A DNA stretch of 64,000 nt from Alcaligenaceae bacterium SAGV5 (GCA_009360345.1 SPDP01000001.1:310001-374000); one strand, 5' to 3'; shown: positions 1 through 8,020, counted from the stretch's first letter. Numbers and translations are program-made. The notes: a model not told the origin generated them from the sequence alone.

Positions 1-82
1 CGTCCAGGGTGACGGCCAGCGTACCGGCCTCGGGTAGGTCGCGGGAAAGACAGGCCTCGCGCCAGTCGTCCTGTGGGGGCAT
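1..82 (-). CDS. Rieske-type [2Fe-2S] ferredoxin, N-terminal fragment
   Basis: An open frame starts at ATG 82 and leaves the window on the left. Only 27 residues are visible, beginning MPPQDDWREAC and continuing SRDLPEAGTLAV. This resembles the N-terminus of small Rieske ferredoxins that feed electrons to ring-hydroxylating dioxygenases (a W-x-x-x-C start, then a 'DLPEG' segment before the first beta strands). The iron-sulfur ligands would lie outside the window, so the family call rests on weak similarity and on context: the same strand carries dioxygenase alpha and beta genes. A GGAG ribosome-binding site precedes the ATG. It follows the CoA-transferase by about 20 bases, as in one operon. 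Confidence 0.45.
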   Translation of the reverse strand, partial: MPPQDDWREACLSRDLPEAGTLAVTLD

Positions 83-103
83 TCGATACTCCGGGAAAAG
101 GGA

Positions 104-1351
104 TCAGCGCGCGCGCCGGGGCGCCGTCGCGCCGGCGCGGTCCAGTTCGTCCATGTCGGTGTCCGCGAAGCCGGCTTCGCGCAATATCTCCCGTGCATGC
201 TCGGCCAGCGCGGGCGGCGTCCTGCGCAGGCCGCCGGGCGTGCGGGAGAGCTTGATGGGCGTGCCCAGGCCTTTGTAGCCGTCGCGCTCATAGACCATGG
301 ACCTGGCGTGCGTATGGTCCGCGCCCAACGCGTCGTCCATGCCCAGGATCGGTCCGATGGGCAAGCCTTCCGCCAGCAGGGTCCGGCTCAGGGCTACGCC
401 GTCGTGCCGTGCCAGGGCCTCGGCAAGCAGGGGATAGAGCGCGGCCCGGTTGCGCGACCGGTCGCTGTTCGTGGCAAAGCGCGGATCGGCCGCGAGCGCC
501 GGTATGCCGAGCAGTTCCACCAGGCGCCGGAATTGCCGGTCGGTGCCGATGACCACGAAGATCTCGCCGCTGCGGGTGGCGAACTTGTCGCACGGCGTGA
601 CGTTCGGATGCGTGTTGCCTGTCAGGCGCGGTCGGCTGCCGTCCAGGAAGTAGTTGGCCGCGTGCGGATGGAGCAGCGACATCGCGCAGTCGTACAGCGC
701 CATGTCCACATATTGGCCCAGGCCCGAGCGGCGGCGCTCGTGCAGGGCCATCAGGATGCCTATCGTCGCGTAGAGGCCCGTGGCCAGGTCGACGATGGGG
801 GTGCCGATGCGCAGCGGCCCGGTCTCGGGCGTGCCGTTCACGCTCATCAATCCGCTCATGGCCTGCAGCACCGCGTCGTAGCCCGGCAGGTTGCCCAGGG
901 GGCCGTGGCCGCCGAAGCCGGATACCCGGCAATGGATCAGGCGAGGAAAGCGCGGCGCGAGATCGTGCTCATAGCCCAGGCCCCACGCTTCCATGGTGCC
1001 GGGCTTGAAGTTCTCGACCAGGACGTCGGCCTCCTCCAGCAGCCGCAACAGCACGGCCCGTCCCGATTCGCGTGACAGGTCCAGCACCATCGACCGTTTG
1101 TTGCGGTTGACGCCGATGAAATAGCTGGCGTCCCCGCGTTCGGTGTCCGTGCCGGCGAAGGGCGGGCCCCAGCCGCGCGTGTCATCGCCCTGCGGGGGTT
1201 CCACCTTGATGATCTCCGCGCCGTGGTCGCCCAGGATCATCGTGCAATAGGGGCCGCCCAGCACGCGGCTCAGGTCCAGGATCCGGACGCCGTCCAGTGC
1301 GCCGGCGGCGCGGGAAGGGGGCGGACAGGTGTTGGGTGAAGGTTCGGTCAT
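104..1351 (-). CDS. CaiB/BaiF family (class III) CoA-transferase
   Basis: The 415-residue protein has the usual length of class III CoA-transferases, which move CoA between acyl-CoA thioesters and free carboxylic acids in the cytoplasm. The N-terminus carries the family pattern 'GVRILDLSRVLGGPYCTMIL' (residues 21-40), followed by 'GAEIIKVE' and 'NRNKRSMVLDL'. The likely catalytic aspartate is D159 in 'PGYDAVLQ'. The ATG at 1351 gives the normal N-terminus. It is the second-to-last visible gene of the leftward ring-cleavage operon and would activate or transfer CoA to an acid released by ring cleavage. The substrate cannot be read from sequence. A paralogue of similar length lies at 35252-36481. 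Confidence 0.9.
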   Translation of the reverse strand: MTEPSPNTCPPPSRAAGALDGVRILDLSRVLGGPYCTMILGDHGAEIIKVEPPQGDDTRGWGPPFAGTDTERGDASYFIGVNRNKRSMVLDLSRESGRAVLLRLLEEADVLVENFKPGTMEAWGLGYEHDLAPRFPRLIHCRVSGFGGHGPLGNLPGYDAVLQAMSGLMSVNGTPETGPLRIGTPIVDLATGLYATIGILMALHERRRSGLGQYVDMALYDCAMSLLHPHAANYFLDGSRPRLTGNTHPNVTPCDKFATRSGEIFVVIGTDRQFRRLVELLGIPALAADPRFATNSDRSRNRAALYPLLAEALARHDGVALSRTLLAEGLPIGPILGMDDALGADHTHARSMVYERDGYKGLGTPIKLSRTPGGLRRTPPALAEHAREILREAGFADTDMDELDRAGATAPRRAR

Positions 1352-1373
1352 GAGCGGGGATTCCGTAGGGGAG

Positions 1374-1757
1374 TCATGTCGCCGGGGTGGGGTCGGGAAC
1401 GAACACCAGGCATCCGGCCGGATCGAATCGCGCGCGCAGCGGCATGCCGATGACGATGGCCGCGCCCTCGTCCGGCACGATCCGGCTGATCAGGCGCGGG
1501 CCTTCTTCGAGTTCGACGTGCGCCACGTTGTAGGGCGGCGGGAAGTCCGGGTGGTACTGCTGCCGGTAGACGGCATACGAATGGAGCGTCGCCCGGCCGC
1601 TGGCGGGAATCCACTCGATGTCATCCGGATTCGCGCCGTAGCCGTGCGACCCGTAGCCCAGGATCTGGCCGCTGCCGCGCAGGCGCGGCACGCGCAGTTC
1701 GCGCATCGCGATGAAGTCCAGGAAGCGGCGTTCGAAATGATCGGAAGGAAGCTGCAT
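1374..1757 (-). CDS. DUF35 (OB-fold) protein lacking the zinc-ribbon cysteines
   Basis: This 127-residue protein matches the DUF35 pattern: an N-terminal helix ('HFERRFLDFIAM'), a rubredoxin-like ribbon, then an OB-fold ('IEWIPASGRATLHSY', 'YNVAHVELEEGPRLIS', 'GMPLRARF'). DUF35 proteins pair with thiolase-fold partners as acyl-CoA-binding subunits. The four zinc-binding cysteines expected in the ribbon are absent: the segment reads RLRGSGQILGYGSHGYG and has no cysteine. ATG 1757 is chosen because it starts at the helix and lies just after the stop of the thiolase-fold gene (1766). A much longer frame continues upstream but only overlaps that gene. Probably co-translated with its partner. Confidence 0.8.
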   Translation of the reverse strand: MQLPSDHFERRFLDFIAMRELRVPRLRGSGQILGYGSHGYGANPDDIEWIPASGRATLHSYAVYRQQYHPDFPPPYNVAHVELEEGPRLISRIVPDEGAAIVIGMPLRARFDPAGCLVFVPDPTPAT

Positions 1758-1765
1758 GGCGGGTC

Positions 1766-2941
1766 CTAGGCGAGCGTGCGGTGGGGGCTCAGGATCAGCG
1801 CGGCGTGATACTCCAGCCTGCCGCCCGAACCATTCACCAGCACGATGTCGTTGGCCGCGCACTGCCGCTCGCCGCCGTCGCCGCGGCATTGGATGACGGC
1901 CTCGCTCAGCGGGGTCATGCCTTGCAGGTAGTAGCCCGACAACTGGCCCCCGCCGGTATTGACAGGCAGCGCGCCGCCGGGCGCGGTGGTGCCGTCCTGC
2001 ACCATGCCGGCGGCCTCGCCCCGGCCGCACAGTCCGTAGTCCTCGAGCGCGGCCAGGGCGCAGTACGAGAACGCGTCGTAGAACTGGCACATCGAGACGT
2101 CCTTCGGCCCCACGCCCGCCATCGCGTAGGCCTTGCGGCCGGCGAGCTGTCCGGCGGTGGCCAGGTCGTGCGGCCCCACCGGCGTGTCCGCGCTGGCATG
2201 GCCCTGCCCCATGCCGTGGACGAATACCGGCCGCCGGCCGGCATCGGCGGCGCGGTCGGCGCCGGCCACGATGACGGCCGCCGCGCCGTTGACCGGGTAG
2301 GCGCAGTCCAGCACATGGAAGGGTTCGACGATCATGCGGGAAGCGTGGTACTGCGCCAGCGTGAGCGGTGCGCGCTGGAAAGCGAGGGGATTGCCCGCGG
2401 CCCACTGGCGGCAGGCCAGGACGTAGGCGCCCAGGTGGTCGGGGCTGGCCCCGTGCAGGGCCATGTACCGGCGCGCGGCCAGCGCGTAGGACCCCACCGG
2501 GCCGAACAGGCCGTAGGAGGCGTCCCAGCCCGCGATGCCCGTCAGCGAGCCTTCGTTGCTGAAGGACGCCCCGCCGCCGCGTGCCGGGCCGATGGGCGCA
2601 TCGGCGAACACGCAGGCGACCATGGATGCCAGGCCGCTGCGGATGGCCGCCGTGGCGACCTGCACCATCTGGACGGCCGACGAGCCTTTCCCTTCGATCG
2701 TGGTCAACATCCCCAGTGTGCGCAGGCCCATGTCGTCCTGTACCTTGGGGGGCAGGACGCCGGGATCGGCCAGCGCGCTGGGGTTGAGCAGCAGGCCGTC
2801 CACCTGTTCCTGGTCCACCCCGGCGTCCGCCATGGCGGCCCGCACGGCGGCGGCCGCCAGCGCGCGCACGGAGCCGGCGGGTTCGCGGGAGAGGGGGCTG
2901 AAGCCCAGGCCGACGATGGCCGAGAGCGGAGCGCGGGCCAT
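1766..2941 (-). CDS. Thiolase-fold protein, probably retro-aldolase type (Ltp2-like)
   Basis: The 391-residue protein is related to SCP2/Ltp-type thiolases. Thiolase landmarks are altered. The position of the nucleophilic cysteine reads IEGKGSSA (residues 82-89), with serine and no cysteine. The C-terminal 'GHP' histidine motif is replaced by SGYYLQG (335-341). 'FYDAF' is present at 287-291. Loss of Cys and His with tyrosines near those places, plus an adjacent DUF35 gene, fits the Ltp2/DUF35 aldolases that cleave a beta-hydroxyacyl-CoA side chain rather than perform thiolysis; this assignment is inferred. ATG 2941 is used because the frame upstream overlaps the dioxygenase beta gene. It lies between the dioxygenase and CoA-transferase genes. 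Confidence 0.75.
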   Translation of the reverse strand: MARAPLSAIVGLGFSPLSREPAGSVRALAAAAVRAAMADAGVDQEQVDGLLLNPSALADPGVLPPKVQDDMGLRTLGMLTTIEGKGSSAVQMVQVATAAIRSGLASMVACVFADAPIGPARGGGASFSNEGSLTGIAGWDASYGLFGPVGSYALAARRYMALHGASPDHLGAYVLACRQWAAGNPLAFQRAPLTLAQYHASRMIVEPFHVLDCAYPVNGAAAVIVAGADRAADAGRRPVFVHGMGQGHASADTPVGPHDLATAGQLAGRKAYAMAGVGPKDVSMCQFYDAFSYCALAALEDYGLCGRGEAAGMVQDGTTAPGGALPVNTGGGQLSGYYLQGMTPLSEAVIQCRGDGGERQCAANDIVLVNGSGGRLEYHAALILSPHRTLA

Positions 2942-2943
2942 GG

Positions 2944-3450
2944 TCAGATCAGGAAGGAAAGGCTGGGCAGCGGGCCCGAGGCGTGGACCAGGGACACTTT
3001 CTTCAGGAACATCCTGAGCTGGCCGTCCACTTGCCGCAGCCCGTACTCGACCCGGCCCGGCCAGACGTTCAACTGGTTGACCGATTGCACCTGGTACTCG
3101 TAGATGGCGAAGTTGGCCGCGACGCGGTAGTCGCCGTCCTCCTCCTTGTCCGCCGTCAGGTTGGACAGCATCCTGCGCAGGATGGAGCGAGGCGCCTGGC
3201 TGTGCCGCGTGCCGGTGCGCAACTGCCGCAGGCGGGTCGCCAGCCGGGAGCGGTTGTCGTTGATGATGGAGACGTCGCGGTCCGGGTCCGGCTCCTGGCC
3301 GTCGATGACGACGGGCACCCAGTAGCGGATGCTCTCGTCCCAGAGCGCTTCCCATTCGTCGAAGCGCGATTCGTCCGCCAGCCGGGCTTCCAGGTAGACG
3401 AAGCGCTCCAGCATCCGGTGTTCGTCGAGCGGCAACAGGGGGGTCTGCAT
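2944..3450 (-). CDS. Aromatic-ring-hydroxylating dioxygenase, beta subunit
   Basis: The 168-residue protein has the length and pattern of beta subunits of Rieske non-heme iron dioxygenases (SnoaL/NTF2-like fold). Typical pieces are 'FVYLEARLADESRFDEWEAL' near the N-terminus, 'YWVPVV', 'NDNRSRLATRLRQL' and 'RMLSNL', then a strand-rich end with 'GRVEYGLR'. The subunit is structural and assembles with alpha as an alpha3beta3 oxygenase. ATG 3450 begins at the conserved N-terminus. It lies 11 bases after the alpha-subunit stop and ends just before the thiolase-fold gene, so the three are probably co-transcribed. Confidence 0.9.
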   Translation of the reverse strand: MQTPLLPLDEHRMLERFVYLEARLADESRFDEWEALWDESIRYWVPVVIDGQEPDPDRDVSIINDNRSRLATRLRQLRTGTRHSQAPRSILRRMLSNLTADKEEDGDYRVAANFAIYEYQVQSVNQLNVWPGRVEYGLRQVDGQLRMFLKKVSLVHASGPLPSLSFLI

Positions 3451-3461
3451 GGCATGTCCTT

Positions 3462-4709
3462 CTAGAGCGTCGGCTGGGCGGTGTCCGCCATGATGTCCCG
3501 GTAGCATTGCCAGAAGCCCCGGTTGGGAGTCTCGTCGGTGTAGTGGGAGACCACCACGCCGCTCTCGGTCGTCGTTTCGCGGGACTGGCCGCGGCTCAGG
3601 TCCAGCCATGCCGGCGAGCCCTTCAGCGCGCGCCACTGGCGTTCGGCGATGATGGCGTCGTCGGCCGTCAGGAACGACGATGGCCCCAGGGCGACCTCGC
3701 CCTGGCGCATGATGCGCCGGTTCAGTTCCTCGGGCGCGCCTTTCAGGTAGAGCGGGGTGTGCCAGTTGACGGTCTCGCCCACGCCCAGCGGCTGGATCAT
3801 GACCAGGCAGGTCTCGGCCAGGAACAGGTTGGGGAAGATGAAGGTATGGGGTGGTCCCGCCCGCATGATTTCCCGCGCGGCCGGTTCGCCGTGCCGGTGG
3901 ATCATGTCCCGCGTGTAGTCCGGATAGCGCGTCTCGTCCACGCCCAGCCAGGTCATGGGCCGGTCGTAGGTCGGGCCGTAGTCGAGTTCGGTGTGGCCGT
4001 TGCCCAGGTAGCGGACCACCGCCGTGATGCGGTCCTCTTCGCCGGACAGGATGTTGCCGTACTTGCCGGGGGTGCCCACGCTCTTGGTGAAGGAGTCGTG
4101 CACGAAGCCCACGTGATAGCCGTCGGCCTCGTTCTCGGACAGCATCTTCCAGTTGGCGCGGAACAGGTGCTTGATCCACGGGCCGCGCAGTTCGATCTCG
4201 CCCTCGGGCGACAGGTTGATCTGGCGGTCCAGCGCGTGGACGGCGTGGCCGAGATGTTCCAGCAGCGGAATGGGCGACGGGTTGAACGTCGCGAAGACAA
4301 AGCCGTTGTAGCTGTCGACGCGGGCGCGCTTCAGGTGCAGCGATCCATCGGGCTCAACGCTGGACAGCGGCATGTCGAGCAGCGCGCCGTCGGGCGAGAA
4401 GATCCAGCCGTGGTACTGACAGGCCAGCGTGCGGCGGTTGCCCCGCTCGGGCTGGCACAGCAGGTTGCCGCGATGGGCGCAGCGGTTGGCCACGACGTGG
4501 ATGCCGTCGGCGCCCCGGATCAGGAGCACGGGTTCGAGCCCCATCGTGCGCCGCACATAGTCGCCGCGCCGGGGAATTTCGGAGGCATGGCCGACATAGA
4601 CCCATCCCTTGCCAAAGATGGTTGCCATTTCTTGGTCGAAGATGGCGGGGTCGGCGTACAGGCTGCTGTGGACCGATGCGTCGCGGATCAGGCTGGCAAT
4701 GTCTTGCAT
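3462..4709 (-). CDS. Aromatic-ring-hydroxylating dioxygenase, alpha subunit (Rieske, non-heme iron)
   Basis: The 415-residue catalytic subunit has a Rieske [2Fe-2S] domain with ligands C77, H79, C97 and H100 ('CAHRGNLLCQ', 'ACQYHGW'). The mononuclear iron site is visible as 'NEADGYHVGFVH' with H199 and H204; the third carboxylate should lie in the C-terminal part. Such enzymes add O2 across an aromatic double bond to give a cis-dihydrodiol, using electrons from a ferredoxin such as the fragment at 1-82. No cis-diol dehydrogenase or ferredoxin reductase is seen in the window; these may lie to the left. The substrate cannot be deduced. Beta subunit, lipocalin-like and hydrolase genes flank it on the same strand. 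Confidence 0.93.
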   Translation of the reverse strand: MQDIASLIRDASVHSSLYADPAIFDQEMATIFGKGWVYVGHASEIPRRGDYVRRTMGLEPVLLIRGADGIHVVANRCAHRGNLLCQPERGNRRTLACQYHGWIFSPDGALLDMPLSSVEPDGSLHLKRARVDSYNGFVFATFNPSPIPLLEHLGHAVHALDRQINLSPEGEIELRGPWIKHLFRANWKMLSENEADGYHVGFVHDSFTKSVGTPGKYGNILSGEEDRITAVVRYLGNGHTELDYGPTYDRPMTWLGVDETRYPDYTRDMIHRHGEPAAREIMRAGPPHTFIFPNLFLAETCLVMIQPLGVGETVNWHTPLYLKGAPEELNRRIMRQGEVALGPSSFLTADDAIIAERQWRALKGSPAWLDLSRGQSRETTTESGVVVSHYTDETPNRGFWQCYRDIMADTAQPTL

Positions 4710-4719
4710 GAAGCACCCC

Positions 4720-5160
4720 TCAGGAAATGATGGCGCGGCCGGCGCGTTCCCACACCAGGCTGGCGGTGCGGGCCTCGGGCGTGCCGTCCTCCAGCCGCGC
4801 GGACAGGTGCAGCAGGCCGTCGACGATCGCCGCCTTGCGGCGCTGCACGCCGCCCTCCCAGTTCGGGAACAGGCTCATGTCGACATGCTGCCGGACTTCG
4901 TCTCCGGCCAGTTCGTAGGTGCCGGCATAGCTCATGAAGCCTTCGTAGGCCCGCGCCTTTTCCTCGGTGCTGGCGTTCCACTGCCCGCCGGTGGCGAAAG
5001 CCTGCCGGTCCGCCCGCTCGATCATGCAGAACATGCGGCCGTCGTCATATTGGATGAAGCCCCGGGGGGCCTGCCCCATGGGGAGGGTCACGCGGCCATC
5101 GTCGTAGGCCTGCGTCCATTGCCTGAGGGCCCATCGGCCCAGCAGATCCTGTTTGCGCAT
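4720..5160 (-). CDS. Lipocalin-like domain protein
   Basis: The 146-residue protein resembles the small bacterial lipocalin-like family (Lipocalin_5): 'LLGRWALRQWT' at the start, 'GFIQYDDGRMFCMI' in the middle, 'FMSYAGTYELAGDEVRQHVD', and a strand-rich end. No signal peptide is visible, so it is probably cytoplasmic. Members often sit in aromatic or polyketide catabolic operons, and their biochemical role is not established; ligand binding is a guess. ATG 5160 gives the conserved start. It lies between the meta-cleavage hydrolase (stop 5172) and the dioxygenase alpha gene, 10 bases upstream of the latter, so it belongs to the operon. Confidence 0.75.
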   Translation of the reverse strand: MRKQDLLGRWALRQWTQAYDDGRVTLPMGQAPRGFIQYDDGRMFCMIERADRQAFATGGQWNASTEEKARAYEGFMSYAGTYELAGDEVRQHVDMSLFPNWEGGVQRRKAAIVDGLLHLSARLEDGTPEARTASLVWERAGRAIIS

Positions 5161-5171
5161 GGTGTTTCCTT

Positions 5172-6017
5172 TCAGCGTGGCGCCAGGAATTCCCCGACCA
5201 GTCCGGTAAACGCCGCCGGCTGTTCGATCTGTACCCAGTGGCCGCAGCGGTCGATCTCGGCCAGGCGCGCCCGCGGCATCGTCTGGGCGAGCCGCCGCGA
5301 GGCCTCGACCGGGATGACCTTGTCGCCGCGCCCGTGGATGATGAGTGTCTCGTGCGGGATCGTGCGCAGGACGGTTTCGTCCGTCGCCATGTCGTCCAGG
5401 ATCCGCTGCCGGGGCGGCGGGAACATGCTGCCGAACCGTGCCTGGACATCGTCGCGGATGCTGGCCCGGTAGCGCATGGCGGCCAGGTCGTCGTCGATCA
5501 ACGATGGATCGTGGACGAAGACGTCGAGCAATTCGCGCATCGCGGCGGCCGAGGGCTGGTACCCCCACACTTTCTCCAGTCCGTCGGTGATGGGAAACCG
5601 CAGGCCCACGGGCCCCATCAGGACCAGGCGGTCGACGCGGCCGGGATGCCGGGCCGCCAGTTTGAGCGCCAGGGCGCCGCCGAACGAGTTGCCCACCACC
5701 GATACCCGTTCCAGCTTGAGCGCGTCCAGCAGCGCGGTGAGCTGGTCTACCCAGGTGGACCAGTGGTACCGGACACCGGGCGGCGATTCCGTATAGCCGA
5801 AGCCGACCATGTCAGGGGCGATGACGCGGGCCTGCCGGGCCAGGACGGGGATGGTCAGGCGCCAGTTGGCCCAGGCCGTCACGCCGGGACCGGAGCCGTG
5901 GATCAGCAGGACGCCCGGGCCGTTGCCGGCGTCGTGGTAGTTGGTCCGGAAGCCGCAGGTCGGCAGGCTGCTGCCGATTTCAGGCGGCGGCGCCTCCGGG
6001 GCGGAAGGTGTCTCCAT
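5172..6017 (-). CDS. Alpha/beta hydrolase, meta-cleavage product hydrolase type
   Basis: This 281-residue alpha/beta hydrolase has a full triad: S111 in GNSFGG, D232 in GRGDKV and H260 in CGHW. The oxyanion segment 'LIHGSGPGVTAWANW' and the 'VAPDMVGFGYTE' strand are characteristic of C-C bond hydrolases (BphD/XylF/HsaD type) that split vinylogous 1,5-diketones made by extradiol cleavage. The divergently transcribed extradiol dioxygenase at 6141 supports that role. ATG 6017 has a strong AGGAGA site upstream. It is the first gene of the leftward operon, whose promoter lies in the AT-rich 6018-6140 gap with candidate IclR sites. Confidence 0.9.
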   Translation of the reverse strand: METPSAPEAPPPEIGSSLPTCGFRTNYHDAGNGPGVLLIHGSGPGVTAWANWRLTIPVLARQARVIAPDMVGFGYTESPPGVRYHWSTWVDQLTALLDALKLERVSVVGNSFGGALALKLAARHPGRVDRLVLMGPVGLRFPITDGLEKVWGYQPSAAAMRELLDVFVHDPSLIDDDLAAMRYRASIRDDVQARFGSMFPPPRQRILDDMATDETVLRTIPHETLIIHGRGDKVIPVEASRRLAQTMPRARLAEIDRCGHWVQIEQPAAFTGLVGEFLAPR

Positions 6018-6041
6018 CGACTTCTCCTGGTATCGTTTTTT

Positions 6042-6121
6042 TCTCAATATACAGTACAAATGTTTATGTACGCAAAAAATTACTGATTTATTGTTTTGTT
6101 TTTCACGTATTATGGGATTTT
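6042..6121. promoter_or_regulatory. Divergent promoter with an inverted pair of candidate IclR motifs
   Basis: This AT-rich gap separates the hydrolase and extradiol dioxygenase genes. TCTCAATATACA (6042-6053, + strand) and TCCCATAATACG (6106-6117, read on the - strand) face each other, 52 bases apart. The same motif occurs as an inverted pair upstream of the Bug gene at 7954-8020. The outer flank AAAA is also shared by 6106-6121 and 7950-7965. The occurrence at both promoters around the iclR gene makes it the likely operator. A separate dyad, GTACAAATGTTTATGTAC (6054-6071), lies between the two motifs. Confidence 0.65.
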
Positions 6122-6140
6122 GAAGATACGGAGCGGCGTG

Positions 6141-7106
6141 ATGCTGCAATCTCTTGGATACGTGGGCCTGGGCACGTCCCGGCTGGCGGAGTGGGAAGAT
6201 TTCGCCCAACGGCTGCTGGGCATGCAGGTCGCCGACAGGAGCCGCCACACCCTGGCGCTGCGCATGGACGATCGGCGACAGCGCCTGCTGCTCGACGCGG
6301 ACGCCGCGCAGCCGCATTTCTTCGGCTGGGAGGTCGCCGACGGCGGGGCGCTGGCCACGCTGGCCGCCCGGCTGGACCGCGCGAACGTGCCGTTCGTTCG
6401 GGAGCCGGACGCGGTGGCGCGCCGCAGGGAGGTCGCGGAGCTGCTGTCCCTGTCCGATCCCGCTGGCAACCGGTTGGAGGTTTTCCATGGCGCCGCCCAG
6501 GGCAGTGAACCGTTTCGCCCCGGCCGCGCGATATCGGGTTTTCGCACGGGCCCGCTGGGCCTGGGCCACGTGGTGTTGAACGCGCGCAACGTCGACGCCC
6601 TGGCGCCGTTCTATCGCGACCTGCTGGGATTCCGCCTGAGCGACTACATGCGGGAACCCTTCAAGGCTTTCTTCTTCCATCTGAATTCGCGCCATCACAG
6701 CCTGGCGCTGATCGAGGCCGACACCGACGGCATCCATCACCTGATGGTGGAACTGTGTTCGCTCGACGACGTCGGGCAGGGCTACGACATCGCGTCGTGC
6801 GAGGCCGACCGCGTGGCGGTGACGCTGGGCCGGCACATCAACGACTTCATGACCTCGTTCTACGTCCGTACCCCGTCTCCGCTGATGATCGAATACGGCT
6901 GGGGCGGACGCAGCGTCGGAAGGGACTGGCAGCCCTGCGAACTCATGCACGGGGCCAGCCTGTGGGGGCACGACCGCCAGTGGCTGCCGGCCGACAAACG
7001 CGCGCTCGCCCTGGACCTGCGCCTGGCCGCGGCGGCCCAGGGGCAGCGGGCGCCGGTGCAGGTGCTGCCCGGCAATCATCAGCTTGCGGCCGATGGCATG
7101 CGGTAG
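6141..7106 (+). CDS. Extradiol ring-cleavage dioxygenase, type I (BphC/HsaC family)
   Basis: The 321-residue protein contains two vicinal-oxygen-chelate modules, as in 2,3-dihydroxybiphenyl and related 1,2-dioxygenases. Expected Fe(II) ligands are visible: H143 in GLGHVVL, a histidine of GIHHLMVE (199-200) and E251 in EYGWGG. HH at 185-186 is the likely acid/base region. It should open a catechol meta to the hydroxyls, giving the substrate of the divergently encoded hydrolase. ATG 6141 is chosen because GGAG (6130-6133) sits 7 bases upstream; GTG 6138 is an alternative. The frame is open further upstream, but that region is AT-rich promoter. Probably controlled by the downstream IclR protein. 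Confidence 0.92.
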   Translation: MLQSLGYVGLGTSRLAEWEDFAQRLLGMQVADRSRHTLALRMDDRRQRLLLDADAAQPHFFGWEVADGGALATLAARLDRANVPFVREPDAVARRREVAELLSLSDPAGNRLEVFHGAAQGSEPFRPGRAISGFRTGPLGLGHVVLNARNVDALAPFYRDLLGFRLSDYMREPFKAFFFHLNSRHHSLALIEADTDGIHHLMVELCSLDDVGQGYDIASCEADRVAVTLGRHINDFMTSFYVRTPSPLMIEYGWGGRSVGRDWQPCELMHGASLWGHDRQWLPADKRALALDLRLAAAAQGQRAPVQVLPGNHQLAADGMR

Positions 7107-7143
7107 CATTCCGCAATCCTCCCACCGCCCCGGATCCGCGGAC

Positions 7144-7887
7144 ATGTCCAGTCTCACACGTATGCTCGCCGTTTTCGACGCCTTCTCGTCGGAACATGCC
7201 GTCCTGACCGCCGAGGAGATCATGTCCACGCTCGGCTACAGCCGGGGCACCGCGTACCGCTATGTGAAGGAACTGTGCGACGCGGGCTTTCTGACGCGCG
7301 CGGCGGGCGGGTACGCGCTGGGGCCGCGGATCATCCAGCTCGACTACTGCATCCGGCAAAGGGATCCGATCCTGATGGCCAGCCTGCCGGTCATGCAATC
7401 CCTGCGCAAGCGGTACGAATGCGACGTGCTGCTGACGGTCTTCTACGAAGACCAGGTCGTGGTCACGCACCGCGAAAGCGGCGACCAGGAACTCGTCATG
7501 AGCTATGGCAGGGGACGGGTGATGCCGCTTTTCCGGGGCGCGGGCTCCAAGGTGCTGCTTGCCTGCCTGCCGCCGGTCCGCCAGAAGCGGCTCTATGGCG
7601 CGCATGCCGCGGCCATCGCCCAGGCGGGCATGGGCGAGTCTTGGGAAGCGTTCCGGGCGTCGCTGGCCGCCGTCAGGCGGGCCGGCCACGCGGTGTCCTT
7701 CAGCGAACTCGACCAGGGCAACGTGGGGGTGGCGGCGCCCATCGAACAGGATCCCCTGAGCATGCCCGCCGGCCTTGTCCTGGTGTTCCGCACCGAGCGC
7801 TACGAGGTGCTGGACAAGGACGGACTGCTGCAATCCCTGAAAGCCGGCATACGGCAGATCGCGGACCCGCGGACCGCGCCGGCCTGA
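7144..7887 (+). CDS. IclR-family transcriptional regulator
   Basis: The 247-residue protein has an N-terminal winged helix ('LTRMLAVFDAFSSEHAVLTAEEIM', 'LGYSRGTAYRYVKELCDAGFL') and an IclR effector-binding domain ('GYALGPRIIQLDYCIRQRD', 'GAGSKVLLACLP', 'VSFSELDQGNVGVAAPI'). These regulators typically sense aromatic acids or pathway intermediates. ATG 7144 is preferred because it gives the standard start. An ATG at 7084 would overlap the dioxygenase gene by 23 bases and add an unrelated tail. It follows the extradiol dioxygenase by 37 bases, so it may be co-transcribed. Candidate binding sites flank it at 6042-6117 and 7954-8020. Confidence 0.92.
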   Translation: MSSLTRMLAVFDAFSSEHAVLTAEEIMSTLGYSRGTAYRYVKELCDAGFLTRAAGGYALGPRIIQLDYCIRQRDPILMASLPVMQSLRKRYECDVLLTVFYEDQVVVTHRESGDQELVMSYGRGRVMPLFRGAGSKVLLACLPPVRQKRLYGAHAAAIAQAGMGESWEAFRASLAAVRRAGHAVSFSELDQGNVGVAAPIEQDPLSMPAGLVLVFRTERYEVLDKDGLLQSLKAGIRQIADPRTAPA

Positions 7888-7949
7888 CCTCTCCGGCAGG
7901 CCGGCTTCCCGCGCCAGCGGCGTGGGAGCGTTTCGCCCATCTGTTCAGC

Positions 7950-8020
7950 AAAATCCCAAAATACGAAAAAATAGATAGAAAAATTCTGAATGTGATGTCA
8001 GTATATTCCGTATATTGGGA
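7950..8020. promoter_or_regulatory. Bug-gene promoter with an inverted pair of the IclR motif
   Basis: TCCCAAAATACG (7954-7965, + strand) and TCCCAATATACG (8009-8020, read on the - strand) form an inverted pair 43 bases apart. Each differs from TCCCATAATACG at 6106-6117 by one or two bases. The region is AT-rich compared with its surroundings and ends 37 bases before the Bug start codon. The preceding AAAA (7950-7953) extends identity with the 6106-6121 site to 15 of 16 positions. Confidence 0.65.
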
